64,000 nt of DNA. Origin: Bog-756 sp963812885 (GTDB taxonomy: Bacteria > Actinomycetota > Acidimicrobiia > Acidimicrobiales > RAAP-2). Below the pieces are notes generated by a model. The model was not told the origin of the DNA. It did no database searches and worked only from the letters and a program-made list of their open reading frames with translations. Positions 1 through 9,183 of the stretch are shown piece by piece; within the stretch, counting starts at the first letter, position 1; each line of letters begins with the position of its first letter. The stretch lies in assembly GCA_963812885.1 (NCBI GenBank), contig CAWEWZ010000002.1:186001-250000 (forward strand), read 5' to 3'. Made by a program: the position numbers and the translations under genes.

Positions 1-1
1 G

Positions 2-584
2 GGCGCCCCCGTCGACCGACTCCGCGACGACGGCTGGGAGCTCTTCTCGCACCTCCTGTTGGCCAAGTCGTTCCCGGCCGGGATCGCCCGGGTCCGCCAG
101 CACCGGGCCCTCGGCCACCGCACCATCCTGATCACCGGTGCCCTCGACCTGGTGGTCGAGCCCCTGCGCCCGCTGTTCGACGACATCGTCTGCGCCCGTC
201 TGGGCGAGGTCGACGGCAAGTTCACCGGCCGTCTCGAGGAGCTCCCGCCCATCGGCGAGGCCCGCGCCCTGGTCCTCGGCGACTACGCCGAGTCCGAGGG
301 TCTCCAGCTGGAGGAGTCGATGGCCTACGCCGACTCGGCCAGCGACCTGCCCATGCTCGAGGCCGTGGGCTTCCCGGTGGCGGTCAATCCCGAGGCCAAG
401 CTGGCCGCCATCGCCCGCCGTCGGGGCTGGCACGTCGAACACTGGTCGAAGGCCGACGGCGGGTCGCAGCCCCCGCTCCCCCTGGGGCCGGTCGACCGCC
501 GGGACTCGCACCGGCGCGGGTACACCAGCCAGGCCTCGCTGGCCGGGGCGGCCCGGCGGTCCAGCCTCGGGCGTGCGGCGATGA
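2..584 (+). CDS. HAD-IB family hydrolase, C-terminal part
   Basis: The frame is open from base 2, so the start and the nucleophile motif DxDx(T/V) lie left of the window. Visible HAD marks are the motif II region (ILITGALDL), a Lys in GKFTG and the acidic motif IV in YADSASDLPMLEAVG followed by PVAVNP, typical of SerB-like HAD-IB phosphatases. It probably dephosphorylates a small phosphomonoester in the cytoplasm; the substrate is unknown. As read, the frame runs without a stop into the next gene at 581. In the frame one base later there is a TGA at 582-584 that overlaps the next ATG, so one extra base upstream would explain the apparent fusion. The end at 584 is therefore inferred. Neighbours are an alcohol dehydrogenase, a LarA-like protein and an acyltransferase. 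Confidence 0.7.
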
Positions 585-1817
585 AGGCCCTCGTCCTCGA
601 GCGCAATGTGCCCCGCTTCGCCGCCTCCCGGGTGGCATCGCTGCTCGGTTCGGGCCGGGGCGCCGGCGTCGGGCCCCTCCAGCTCCTCGACGCCGACCCC
701 CCCGGGCTTCCCGCCGGGGACTGGTTCCATCTCCGCCCGCTGCTCTCGGGCATCTGCGGATCCGACCTGGCCACCCTGGACGGGCGCAGCTCCCGGTACT
801 TCGAGGACATGGTCAGCTTTCCCTTCGTGCCCGGCCACGAAGTGGTCGGGGTGCTCGAGTCCGGGGGGACCGACCACGCCGGCACTCCGTTGGCGCCGGG
901 CACCCGGGCGGTCATCGAGCCGGTGCTGGGGTGCGCCCCCCGGCACATCCACCCGCGTGTGTCCGCAGTGTGCAGCCGGGCACACCGGCCTGTGCGGGAA
1001 CGTGGCCTTCGGCGACATCGAACCCGGCCTGCAGACGGGGTTCTGCGCCGATACCGGCGGCGGTTGGTCCCACGCCGGGCTGGCGGCGCACTCCTCCCAG
1101 CTCCACGCCGTACCGGACGGGTTCTCCGACGAGGACGGCGTGATGGTGGAGCCGACCGCCTGTGCCGTCCACGCCGTGCTCACCGGCGGAGTGGCCGACG
1201 GCGACACGGTGGCCGTCATCGGGGCCGGCACCCTCGGCCTGGCCGTGGTGGCCGCCCTCGCCCACGTGGTCCGGCCGGCGACCGAATGCACCGTGATGGT
1301 GGGCGCCAAGCATCCCCGCCAGCGGAACCTGGCCGAGACGCTGGGCGCCGACGCCGTGGTGGCACCCGACCAGCTGGCCCGGGCCGTGCGGCGACGCTCG
1401 GGATCGCTGGTGCTGGCCGGTCGCCTCACCAACGGGGCCGACGTGGTCTTCGACTGCGTCGGCACGTCGGAGTCGCTGACCCATGCCCTGGCCATGGTCC
1501 GTCCCCGCGGCCGGGTCGTGCTGGTGGGCATGCCCGGTCGGGTCTCGATCGACCTGGCGCCGCTGTGGCACCGCGAGCTCACCGTGGTGGGCGCCTACGC
1601 CTACGGCGCCGAGTCGTCCACGTCCACTCTGGACACGCCGCGCAGTTTCGAGCTGGCCATCGACCTCGTGGCCTCCGCCGGGCTCGGCTCGCTGGTCAGC
1701 GCGGCCTACCCGCTCGAGCGCTACGAGGAGGCCATCGGCCACGCCGGCGCCGCCGGCCGACGCGGCGCGGTCAAGGTGGTCTTCGATCTGCGCAAACCGA
1801 AAGGAAGCACCCGATGA
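581..1817 (+). CDS. Zinc-dependent alcohol dehydrogenase (MDR family), frameshifted
   Basis: Medium-chain dehydrogenase/reductase that should oxidise an alcohol or polyol with NAD(P). From ATG 581 the N-terminal GroES-like domain shows GICGSDLATLDG (catalytic zinc Cys) and PFVPGHEVVG (zinc His and Glu). The structural zinc Cys cluster follows as CPQCAAGHTGLCGN, then the Rossmann motif VIGAGTLGLAVV and a C-terminal catalytic domain. The N-terminal part is read in one frame and everything from the Cys cluster on in the next. Removing one C from the six-C run at 936-941 joins the halves. Restored length is about 411 aa, slightly above the usual 350. The stop overlaps the start of the LarA-like gene (ATGA), so the two are probably co-translated. 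Substrate unknown. Confidence 0.85.
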
Positions 1818-3403
1818 GCCCCAGGCCCGGATTCGTGCTCGAGGTCGATCGCTCCACGCCGCCGACCCTGTTCTGGCACGGGGAACGGTTCAGCCTCGAG
1901 CGGCTGCCCGAGGGCAGCCGGGTCATCTACGCTCCCGAGCCGGTCGACCCGTTGAAGGATGCCCCGGCCGCCATCCGCTCGGCCCTCAACCATCCGGTGG
2001 GCGACCGCGACCCGCTGCCCGCCTTGTTGCGGCCCGGGATGAAGCTGACCATCGCCTTCGACGACATCTCCCTGCCCCTGCCGCCCATGGAACAGCCCGA
2101 CATCCGCCAATTGGTGATCGAACAGGTCCTCGACATGGCCGCCGACGCCGGCGTGGACGATGTGGAACTGATCGTGGCCCTGGCCCTCCACCGGCGGATG
2201 ACCGAGGCCGAACTCCGCCACGCCATCGGCGACCGCATCTACGACGCCTTCGCCCCCAACGGTCTGCTCACCCAGCACGACGCCGAGGATCCCGACGCCC
2301 TCGTCCACCTGGGTCTGACCGACCAGGGCGAGGACGTGGAGATCAACCGGCGGGCGGCCGAGAGCGACCTGCTGGTCTACGTCAACATCAACCTGGTGGC
2401 CATGGACGGGGGGCACAAGAGCGTGGCCACCGGCCTGGCCAGCTACAAGAGCCTGCGTCACCACCACAACCCCCTGACCATGCAGAAGAGCCGTTCGTTC
2501 ATGGACCAACACCGCTCGGAACTGCACTCCTCGAACTGGCGGATGGGCCGCCTGATCGCCGACCGCGGGGTCACCGTCTTCCAGATCGAGACCACCCTCA
2601 ACAACGACACCTTCCCCGGCCCGTTCGGCTTCCTGCAGAAGCGGGAGTGGGAATGGGGCGCCAAGGACCGCCTCGGTTATCTGGCTTCGTCCAAAGCGCT
2701 CGACCGCACCCCGGCCCGGGTGGCCCGCCAGATCTTCCACTCGGTGCGGGCCCCGCACCGCATGACCTCCGTGCACGCCGGTGAGGTGGAGGCCGTCCAC
2801 ACCCTGACCACCGAACGGGTCTGGGAGCAGCAGGGCGTGTCCGTCGAGGGCCAGTCCGACATCCTGACCATGGGCCTGCCCTACATCAGCCCCTACAACG
2901 TGAACTCGATCCTCAACCCGATCCTGGTGGCATGTCTCGGGCTCGGCTACTTCTTCAACCTGTACCGGGGGAAGCCCTTGGTGCGCGAGGGCGGCGTCCT
3001 CATCATGACCCACCCGACGCCGTGGGAGTTCAACCCGGTCCACCATCCGAGCTACATCGACTTCTTCGAGCAGGTGCTCACCGAGACGACCGACCCGATC
3101 GAGGTGGCCGACCGGTTCGAGGAGTCGTTCGCCACCGATCCGTGGTACATCCACCTCTACCGCACCGGTCACGCCTACCACGGCGTCCATCCCTTCTACA
3201 TGTGGTACTGGTGCGCCCACGCCCTCCAGCACCTGGGCGGTGTCATCGTGGTCGGCGGCGACCGCGCCGCCGTCCACCGCCTCGGGTTCCGGGTGGCATC
3301 TACCCTGGCCGATGCGCTGGAGATGGCCCAGGACGTGGTCGGTCCGTCCCCTTCGCTGGTCCACCTCCACGCACCGCCCATCCTGATGGCCGACGTGCAG
3401 TGA
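1814..3403 (+). CDS. LarA-like protein (DUF2088 / lactate racemase N-terminal domain)
   Basis: A 529-aa protein of the lactate racemase LarA superfamily. The N-terminal half holds the family pattern LALHRRMTEAEL and later GGHKSVATGLASYKSL with a run of His. These match regions where LarA carries its nickel-pincer Lys and catalytic His. True LarA is about 425 aa and needs LarB, LarC and LarE to make its cofactor; none of these is in the window, so racemase activity is not assured. The start ATG overlaps the stop of the alcohol dehydrogenase (ATGA) and the stop overlaps a GTG of the acyltransferase (GTGA), giving a tight HAD-ADH-LarA-PlsC operon. A role in hydroxy-acid or hydroxy-lipid metabolism is inference from these neighbours. 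Confidence 0.75.
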   Translation: MSPRPGFVLEVDRSTPPTLFWHGERFSLERLPEGSRVIYAPEPVDPLKDAPAAIRSALNHPVGDRDPLPALLRPGMKLTIAFDDISLPLPPMEQPDIRQLVIEQVLDMAADAGVDDVELIVALALHRRMTEAELRHAIGDRIYDAFAPNGLLTQHDAEDPDALVHLGLTDQGEDVEINRRAAESDLLVYVNINLVAMDGGHKSVATGLASYKSLRHHHNPLTMQKSRSFMDQHRSELHSSNWRMGRLIADRGVTVFQIETTLNNDTFPGPFGFLQKREWEWGAKDRLGYLASSKALDRTPARVARQIFHSVRAPHRMTSVHAGEVEAVHTLTTERVWEQQGVSVEGQSDILTMGLPYISPYNVNSILNPILVACLGLGYFFNLYRGKPLVREGGVLIMTHPTPWEFNPVHHPSYIDFFEQVLTETTDPIEVADRFEESFATDPWYIHLYRTGHAYHGVHPFYMWYWCAHALQHLGGVIVVGGDRAAVHRLGFRVASTLADALEMAQDVVGPSPSLVHLHAPPILMADVQ

Positions 3404-4437
3404 CGGCCAAGATGGGATCCTCCAACTCCCTGCGACCGGGGCGGGCGGTGGCCGTCGACTCGGCCCTCGGGGGCGGCACCGGCCACGACCTCGGCGGCGG
3501 TCCCCTCGGCCGGCTGTCGCCGTCGGCCCTGGCCTCCCGCCTCGGACGGGTCCGGTTTCCGCTGGCCGCTCCGAGCTGGCCCGAATCGGTCCCCCGGCCA
3601 CCGCCCGAGCCCGAGCTGGGCGTCCACTACGACACCGACTGGTCGCGGCGGTACCCGGTGCGGCTGGCCCGGGCCATGGTGCTCGACAACGTGGCCCGGC
3701 CCCTGGCCCGGATCGTGGCCTCACCGCTGATCCGCGGCGAGGAGGGGCTCACCGCCCTCGAGGGCCCGGTGATCTTCGCCGCCAACCATTCCAGTCATGT
3801 CGACACCCCACTGTTGTTGAGCTGCCTCCCGCGGCGGTTCCGCCATCGCACGGTGGTGGCGGCGGCGGCCGACTACTTCTTCGACCGGCGCTGGAAGGCC
3901 GACGCCTGGTCCTTCCTGCTGGCCGCCATCCCCATCGAGCGGAACAAGGTCAACCGGCGTTCCGCCGACCTGGCCGCCGGGCTGTTGGCCGACGGCTGGA
4001 ATCTGATCATCTTCCCCGAGGGCGGCCGCTCCCCCGACGGCTGGGGGCAGGAGTTCACCGGCGGTGCCGCCTACCTCGCCTCGCGCTCCGGATGCGCGGT
4101 GGTGCCGGTCCACCTGGACGGGACCCGGCACATCCTGCCCAAGGGCGGCAAGGGCCTCCGCCGGACCCGGACCACCATCACCTTCGGCACGCCCCTGTGG
4201 CCCGAGGAGGACGAGAAGGCCCGCCGCTTCGGCGCCCGCATCGAGGCGGCGGTGGCCACCCTGGCCAACGAGGCCGGCTCCGACTGGTGGACCGCCCGCC
4301 AGCAGGCCGCCCGGGGAGCCACCCCTCCGCTCCAGGGCCCCGACGTCGCCGCCTGGCGCCGTTCGTGGGCCCTGTCGCCGGCCCCCGGTCGAGGCGACGC
4401 CGGCGACGGGGCCGAGTGGCCCAAGCGGACGCGCTGA
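3400..4437 (+). CDS. 1-acyl-sn-glycerol-3-phosphate acyltransferase (PlsC family)
   Basis: Transfers an acyl chain to a lysophospholipid at the membrane face. The acyltransferase core lies in the middle: NHSSHVDTPLL is the HX4D catalytic motif, followed by an IPIERNKVN substrate block and FPEGGRSPDG, the third PlsC motif. About 120 residues precede the core, longer than usual. The GTG at 3400 overlaps the stop of the LarA-like gene; ATG 3412 is an alternative start that changes only four residues. The gene ends 16 bases before the converging gatD. Confidence 0.85.
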   Translation: MTAKMGSSNSLRPGRAVAVDSALGGGTGHDLGGGPLGRLSPSALASRLGRVRFPLAAPSWPESVPRPPPEPELGVHYDTDWSRRYPVRLARAMVLDNVARPLARIVASPLIRGEEGLTALEGPVIFAANHSSHVDTPLLLSCLPRRFRHRTVVAAAADYFFDRRWKADAWSFLLAAIPIERNKVNRRSADLAAGLLADGWNLIIFPEGGRSPDGWGQEFTGGAAYLASRSGCAVVPVHLDGTRHILPKGGKGLRRTRTTITFGTPLWPEEDEKARRFGARIEAAVATLANEAGSDWWTARQQAARGATPPLQGPDVAAWRRSWALSPAPGRGDAGDGAEWPKRTR

Positions 4438-4453
4438 TCGACTGGACCGCAGC

Positions 4454-5261
4454 TCAGGCGCGGCGCCCGGCCGCCCTCGAGAAGACCCGGCCGGTCCCCG
4501 ACGGCTCCGACGGCACGGAGCCGTTCGTCGCGCAGCGCGGTCTCCTCGGTGTCGTCGAGGGCGACCAGGCGGGCGGGCCCGTCCGAGGTCGACAGGGCCC
4601 ACCCCAACAGCAGATCGGCCAGGACGGCGTTGCGGGCCAGGACCGGCCCGTGGAGATAGGTGCCGAGGACCCGTCCGGACCAGGCCCCCTCGGTCCGGTC
4701 GCCAGACCCGTTGCCGACTCCCCGGACCACCTCGGCCACCGGCCGTGCCGCTCGGCCCAGGGTGGTCACCGCGCCGTGGTTCTCGAAGCCGGTCAGGGGG
4801 GGCAGGCGACTGCCGTCAGGGGTCAACGGGCCGGCGGCGGCCGGTGCCGCCACCACCTCGCCCACCGCCCGGGTGCCGGTGCCCTTGCGGGTGGACACGT
4901 CGAGCAGGCCGAGGCCCTCGTGGGGCCGATCGTGGCTGTCGGGGAACGAGGTGCCGAGCAGTTGGAATCCGGCGCACACCCCGAGGACCACCGCGCCCTG
5001 CCCGACCGCCCGGACCAGGGTGCCGTCCTGGCGCAGGGCCTCGGCCGATCGCACCTCGGGACCGTCCTCCCCACCGCCGATGCAGTAGATGTCGGCCGTG
5101 GGCAACGGCCGCCCCGACTGGGCCTGGAGGAGCTCGGTGTCGACCCCCCGCCATGACGCCCGCCGGGCCAGGACCAGCCCGTTCCCTCCGTCGCCGTACG
5201 TCCCGAGCAGGTCGGGGTAGACGACGGCGATGACCAGCGACCCGCCCCGCGCCGGACTCAC
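4454..5261 (-). CDS. gatD: Lipid II isoglutaminyl synthase, glutaminase subunit GatD
   Basis: Class I glutamine amidotransferase (CobB/CobQ type) that feeds ammonia to MurT for converting D-Glu to D-isoGln in lipid II. Motifs: YPDLLGTYGDGGNGL at the N-terminus, the nucleophile elbow GVCAGFQLLG, GFENHG and the catalytic His in GTYLHGPVLARN. It starts at GTG 5261 overlapping the TGA of murT. As read the frame has no stop and would run under the plsC gene down to 4071. Family members end shortly after the DERLRAV seen here, and the frame one base over has a TGA at 4454-4456. An extra base around 4461-4470 is the likely cause, so the 3' end is inferred. Confidence 0.85.
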
Positions 5262-6602
5262 AACCGGCTCCGGAGTTCGGCGAACGCGGTGTAGTTGCCG
5301 ACAAAGTCGATCCCCGGCACCGCCGGTCCGGCAGGGGCCGGGACGCACCCCACGGCCCGGTCGAGGGCGTCCAGCGGATCGGGGACCACCGTGCAGGGCA
5401 CTTCGGCATACCGGAGGCGTACGGCCAGATCGAGTCGACGGTCCCCGGTGGCCACCACCGGCCGCCCGGCCAGCCGCTCGAAGGGCACGTCCCACAGCCA
5501 ACTGGTGTCGAGGCCGTCGGCCACCCGGGCGTTGACCGACAGCACCACGGGCAGGTGGTTCGGCCCGCTCTCGTCGAGGAGATCGAAGATGGCCGTCCAC
5601 CCGGCCGGGTTCTTGGCCAGCAGGAGCCGGACCGGGATGGCCGGACCGCTGGGTCCGGGCGAAGCGGCCCTCCACCTCGTCGAGCGCCGCCAGTCGGGCC
5701 AGCGCCACCGGCGCGGTGAGCAGAATCGACCGACTGCCATCCTCCTCGGCCATCAGCGGGGCGGCGACGGCCACCATGGCCGCATTGGCCCGGTTGAACT
5801 GGCCCGGCAGACCGATCTCGACCGGCCAGCGGTCGCCGTCGGCCGTGACCAGATCCCGACCTTCGAGCCACGCGTGGCGGTCCGGGCGGGCGAAGTCGCA
5901 ACGGTCGCACGCCCACTCCCCCCCGGGGCCGAAGACGATCCCGCCCCCGCAGGCCGGGCAGCCCACGGCGTCGTTGCGCCACACCTGGCCGGCCCCGACC
6001 CACCGCACGTCAGGAGCGGGCGAGGCGGCCCACGCCACCATCGGATCATCGGCATTGGCCACCACCACGGTGGCCGGCCCGTCCCCGGTCGCACCGGGCA
6101 GCCCGCCCAGAGCGGCCCGCCACCGGTCGACCAACATCCTGACCTCCGAGATCCGGTCCAGCTGATCCCGCGACAGGTTGAGGAGGACGACCACCCGGGG
6201 TGACGTGTCGTCGATGAGCCGGCCCAGATACCCCTCGTCGACCTCGAGCACGGCGTCGGCCCCGGGCGCGGACCCGGCCAGGGCGGCGACGTGACCGGCG
6301 GGCATGTTGGCGCCGGTGTCGTTGGTGGCGACGGGAGCGGTCCCCTCCCCGGTCAGAGCGGCCGACAACATCCGGGTCGTCGTGGTCTTGCCGTTGGTGC
6401 CGGTGACCAGCGCCACCTTCCTGCCCCGGGCCAGGTCGGCGAGCAGGCCGGGATGGATGGCCAGGCCGACCCGGCCCCCGGCCACCGTTCCCCGCCCCCG
6501 GCCCAGTGCCCGGGACAGCCGGTTGGACAACTTGAGCGCCTCGACCGCGGTGGCGGCGCGCGGTGACAACCCCTCCGCGGCCGGCCGGGCCGACACGGTC
6601 AC
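5258..6602 (-). CDS. murT: Lipid II isoglutaminyl synthase, Mur ligase subunit MurT, frameshifted
   Basis: ATP-dependent Mur ligase-like partner of GatD in peptidoglycan stem-peptide amidation. It shows the Mur P-loop VTGTNGKTTTTRML, the Mur block NLSRDQLDR and the MurT-specific four-Cys zinc ribbon (CPACGG ... CDRC) inserted in the central domain. The C-terminal domain is shifted by one frame: deleting one base near 5640-5642 joins RTQRSG to IPVRLLLAKNPAGW and restores about 447 aa, normal for MurT. The GTG start at 6602 overlaps the stop of the upstream HAD/acyltransferase gene, and the stop overlaps the gatD start. Three genes with GTGA junctions form one operon. Confidence 0.9.
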
Positions 6603-7978
6603 GCCGGCGGTCGGGTGCGGGCCAGATCCTCCTCGGTGGGGATCCGCTGGAGACGGGCCTCCTCGGGCAGCAGGTCGGCGATGGCCGCCATGAGCACGGC
6701 GGTGTCGGCCACCGCGTCCTCGAGGCCCAGCGTCACCGGGGGGCCGACGGTGACGCTCACCCGGGGTGGGTGCGGGAGGGCGCCGAAGTTGGGGACCCTC
6801 GACGAGCGGGGCCAGACCCGCTCGGTCCCCCACAGGCCGACCGGGATGACCGGGGCCCCGGTCTCGGCGGCCAGCCGGGCGGCACCGGTATGCCCGACCA
6901 GGACCGGGTCGAAGAAGGCCTCGCCGCGGGGGATCGTCCCCTGGGGCAGGACGATGACCACCTCACCGGCCCGCAGGGCGGCCGAGGCCCGCCGCATCGG
7001 GTCGGACGACCCGCTCCCCCGGTCCACCTGGATACCGCCCAGGGCTCGGGCCAGGTGGCCCACGATGGGTGCGTCGAACACCTCCCGCTTGGCCATGAAC
7101 CGCACCGGTCGGCCCAGGCGGGCGGCCACGATGCCGATGGCGGCCACGTCGAAGTAGCTGCGGTGGTTGGTGGCCAGCAGCACCGGCCCGGACCGGGGGA
7201 TGTTCTCCAGGCCCCGGATGTCGAACCGGGCATAGGGAAAGGCCTCGGGCCGGAAGAGGGGCCGCACCAGGTGGTAGGGCTCGAAGCCGACCACCGAGGG
7301 GATCCCCGGGGGCCGGTCCCAGTTCTCGAGGGCCCACCGACGGGCCAGGGCCACCGCGGTGAGCCGGGGATCGGCGTTCACCGGGTGGGGATGGCCGACG
7401 GCGAGGAAGAGCGGGAGATCGAACAGGCTGTCCGAGTAGACGTGGGACGCCGCCAGGTCGATCCCGTTCTCGTTGGCCCAGCGGGCGGCGGCGGTTCGCT
7501 TGCCCATGCCCCAGACGAAGGGCCCCTCGATCCCTCCGGTGTAACGGCCGTCGAGTTCGGCGTACCGAGTGGCGATGACGGCGTCGAACCCCAGGGCGTC
7601 GGCCAGGGGCGTCACCAGGTCGGTCGGCGACGTCGTGGCCAGCACCAGGGGCCGGCCCTCGGCCTTGTGGCCGGCCAGGACCTCCAGGGCCCAGGGCTGG
7701 ACCAGGTCGACGAGGGCGGGAACGGCCTGTTTGCCGGCCCGGCGGGTGGCCTCGGCCGACCGGTTGCGCATGACGGCGGCCGCGGCCCGGGCCAAGCCGA
7801 TGAAGGGCAGGGTCTCACCGAACCGGTTGTAGAACCCGTACATGAGGCTGTCGCCCGGGAGATGGCGTCCGGGGGACAGGACGCCCTCGGCCTCCAGGGC
7901 CTGGTGGAAGACCGGTCCGCTGGCCGACCGGATCAGCGTGCGGTCCAGATCGACGAAGACGGCGCCAGGGGTGGGCAT
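6599..7978 (-). CDS. Fused HAD-IB hydrolase and PlsC-type acyltransferase
   Basis: A 459-aa two-domain protein. Residues 1-220 are a HAD-IB phosphatase: FVDLDRTLI (nucleophile Asp), ATTSPTD and HVYSDSLFDLPL. Residues 230-459 are a lysophospholipid acyltransferase: ATNHRSYFDVAAI (HX4D) and LPQGTIPRGEAFFDP. Such fusions are known in actinobacteria, where they are thought to act in phospholipid or triacylglycerol synthesis by pairing a lysophosphatidate acyltransferase with a phosphatase. It leads the operon with murT and gatD and is divergent from the LysR gene at 8211. The ATG at 7978 opens directly on the hydrophobic start of the HAD fold. Confidence 0.88.
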   Translation of the reverse strand: MPTPGAVFVDLDRTLIRSASGPVFHQALEAEGVLSPGRHLPGDSLMYGFYNRFGETLPFIGLARAAAAVMRNRSAEATRRAGKQAVPALVDLVQPWALEVLAGHKAEGRPLVLATTSPTDLVTPLADALGFDAVIATRYAELDGRYTGGIEGPFVWGMGKRTAAARWANENGIDLAASHVYSDSLFDLPLFLAVGHPHPVNADPRLTAVALARRWALENWDRPPGIPSVVGFEPYHLVRPLFRPEAFPYARFDIRGLENIPRSGPVLLATNHRSYFDVAAIGIVAARLGRPVRFMAKREVFDAPIVGHLARALGGIQVDRGSGSSDPMRRASAALRAGEVVIVLPQGTIPRGEAFFDPVLVGHTGAARLAAETGAPVIPVGLWGTERVWPRSSRVPNFGALPHPPRVSVTVGPPVTLGLEDAVADTAVLMAAIADLLPEEARLQRIPTEEDLARTRPPA

Positions 7979-8186
7979 GCCCTCACGCTACCGCCGGGCC
8001 GACGCCGACGGGGATCACAGGATCCGAGGACCGGAACCGACCCCCTGACGCGGCAAAGGAGCCGCCAGGGGGGGAGGCGACTCCTTCGCACTGACTCAAC
8101 AAGGATAGGAGGGGGATTCCTAAGCATCCTGTGGTCTGCCAGTCCATCGTATAACGGCCGCGAGCAATCAGTCAAGCAGCTAATAT

Positions 8187-8201
8187 TGATATCTGCTATC
8201 A
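8187..8201. promoter_or_regulatory. Inverted repeat TGATA-N5-TATCA upstream of the LysR gene
   Basis: A perfect 5-bp inverted repeat with a 5-bp spacer ends 9 bases before the LysR ATG. It sits in an AT-rich patch of the 232-bp divergent gap (7979-8210). LysR regulators bind interrupted dyads of about this size and commonly repress themselves, so it is a plausible autoregulatory or divergent operator. Confidence 0.45.
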
Positions 8202-8210
8202 TCTGAAGCG

Positions 8211-9125
8211 ATGGAAATCCGGCATCTACAGGCGCTGACCGCGGTCAGCGACCACGGCACCTTCTCCGCCGCCGCCGAGCACCTCAACACCGTCCAGTCG
8301 AACATCTCGGCCCACGTGGCCCGCCTCGAACGCGAGTTGGGCGCTCCCCTCTTCGACCGGGCCGACGGCCGGCTGACCCAGGAGGGCACCGTCGTGGTCG
8401 CCCGGGCCCGGCGCATCCTCTCCGAGCTCGACGCCCTGGTCTCCGACGTGGCCGCCTGCAAGGACGAGGTGGCCGGCACCGTCCGGGTCGGGATGATCGG
8501 GACGACGGCCCGGTGGCTGGTCCCCGGGCTGATGGACATGGCCCGCAAGCGTCATCCCAAGTTGCGGCTGGTGGTGGTCGAGGGCAACACCACCGGACTG
8601 GAGCCCCAGCTGGCCAGCGGACAGCTGGACCTGGCCATCCTCCACCTGCCCGTTTCGGGCCGGGACCTGGCCACCCGGCTCCTGTTCGAGGAGGACCTCA
8701 TGCTGGTGCTTCCCCAGGGCCACGCCATGATCGATCCCGGGCGCCCGCTCGGGCTGGAGGACCTGGCCGACATGGAGCTCATCCTGCCGGTCCCGGGTAC
8801 GGCCTTTCGCGACGAGCTCGACGCCGTCACCCGTCCGCTCGGGATCACCCTCCTGCCGGCGGCGGAGATCGACGGGCTCCGGCTCATCGCCTCGCTCGCC
8901 TTCGAGGGCTACGGACCGGCCATCCTGCCCGCCACCGCCATCCCCTCGATCCTCCGTGCCCAGGTCCACCCGGTCTCCATCGAGGGACTGCCCCGCCGCC
9001 GGGTCGGCGTGGCCCAGCGCAGCCGCGGGCTGCCGTCGGCCCCGACCCGCGCCTTCGGCGAGCTCCTCGACGCGGTGGTGGCGGTGCCCGACGACCGACC
9101 CGACGGCGTCCACGTCGGCGACTGA
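8211..9125 (+). CDS. LysR-family transcriptional regulator
   Basis: A 304-aa DNA-binding regulator of normal LysR length. The N-terminal winged helix-turn-helix reads HLQALTAVSDHGTFSAAAEHL and then TVQSNISAHVARLERELG, ending GAPLFDR. A substrate-binding domain follows (GTVRVGMIGTTARWLVPGL, SGQLDLAILHLP, GYGPAILPATA). ATG 8211 fits the usual LysR start of about four residues before the first helix. It is divergent from the HAD/PlsC - murT - gatD operon, which is its most obvious candidate target. The effector is unknown. Confidence 0.92.
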   Translation: MEIRHLQALTAVSDHGTFSAAAEHLNTVQSNISAHVARLERELGAPLFDRADGRLTQEGTVVVARARRILSELDALVSDVAACKDEVAGTVRVGMIGTTARWLVPGLMDMARKRHPKLRLVVVEGNTTGLEPQLASGQLDLAILHLPVSGRDLATRLLFEEDLMLVLPQGHAMIDPGRPLGLEDLADMELILPVPGTAFRDELDAVTRPLGITLLPAAEIDGLRLIASLAFEGYGPAILPATAIPSILRAQVHPVSIEGLPRRRVGVAQRSRGLPSAPTRAFGELLDAVVAVPDDRPDGVHVGD

Positions 9126-9183
9126 ACGGTCAAGACCATCCCGGCCACGGTGGGTCGGTCGGTCACCGACCCACGAGTCCGAC

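Noticed and set aside
1721..3724. Minus-strand 667-codon frame
   Set aside because: Antisense shadow of the LarA-like gene caused by high-GC third positions; composition is not protein-like.
4071..6833. Single 920-codon minus-strand frame over murT and gatD
   Set aside because: It joins murT's N-terminus, out-of-frame sequence and gatD; the family domains show two genes with a GTGA junction and a frame break.
6563..8206. Plus-strand 547-codon frame
   Set aside because: Shadow of the HAD/PlsC gene; rich in Gly, Arg and His with no domain.
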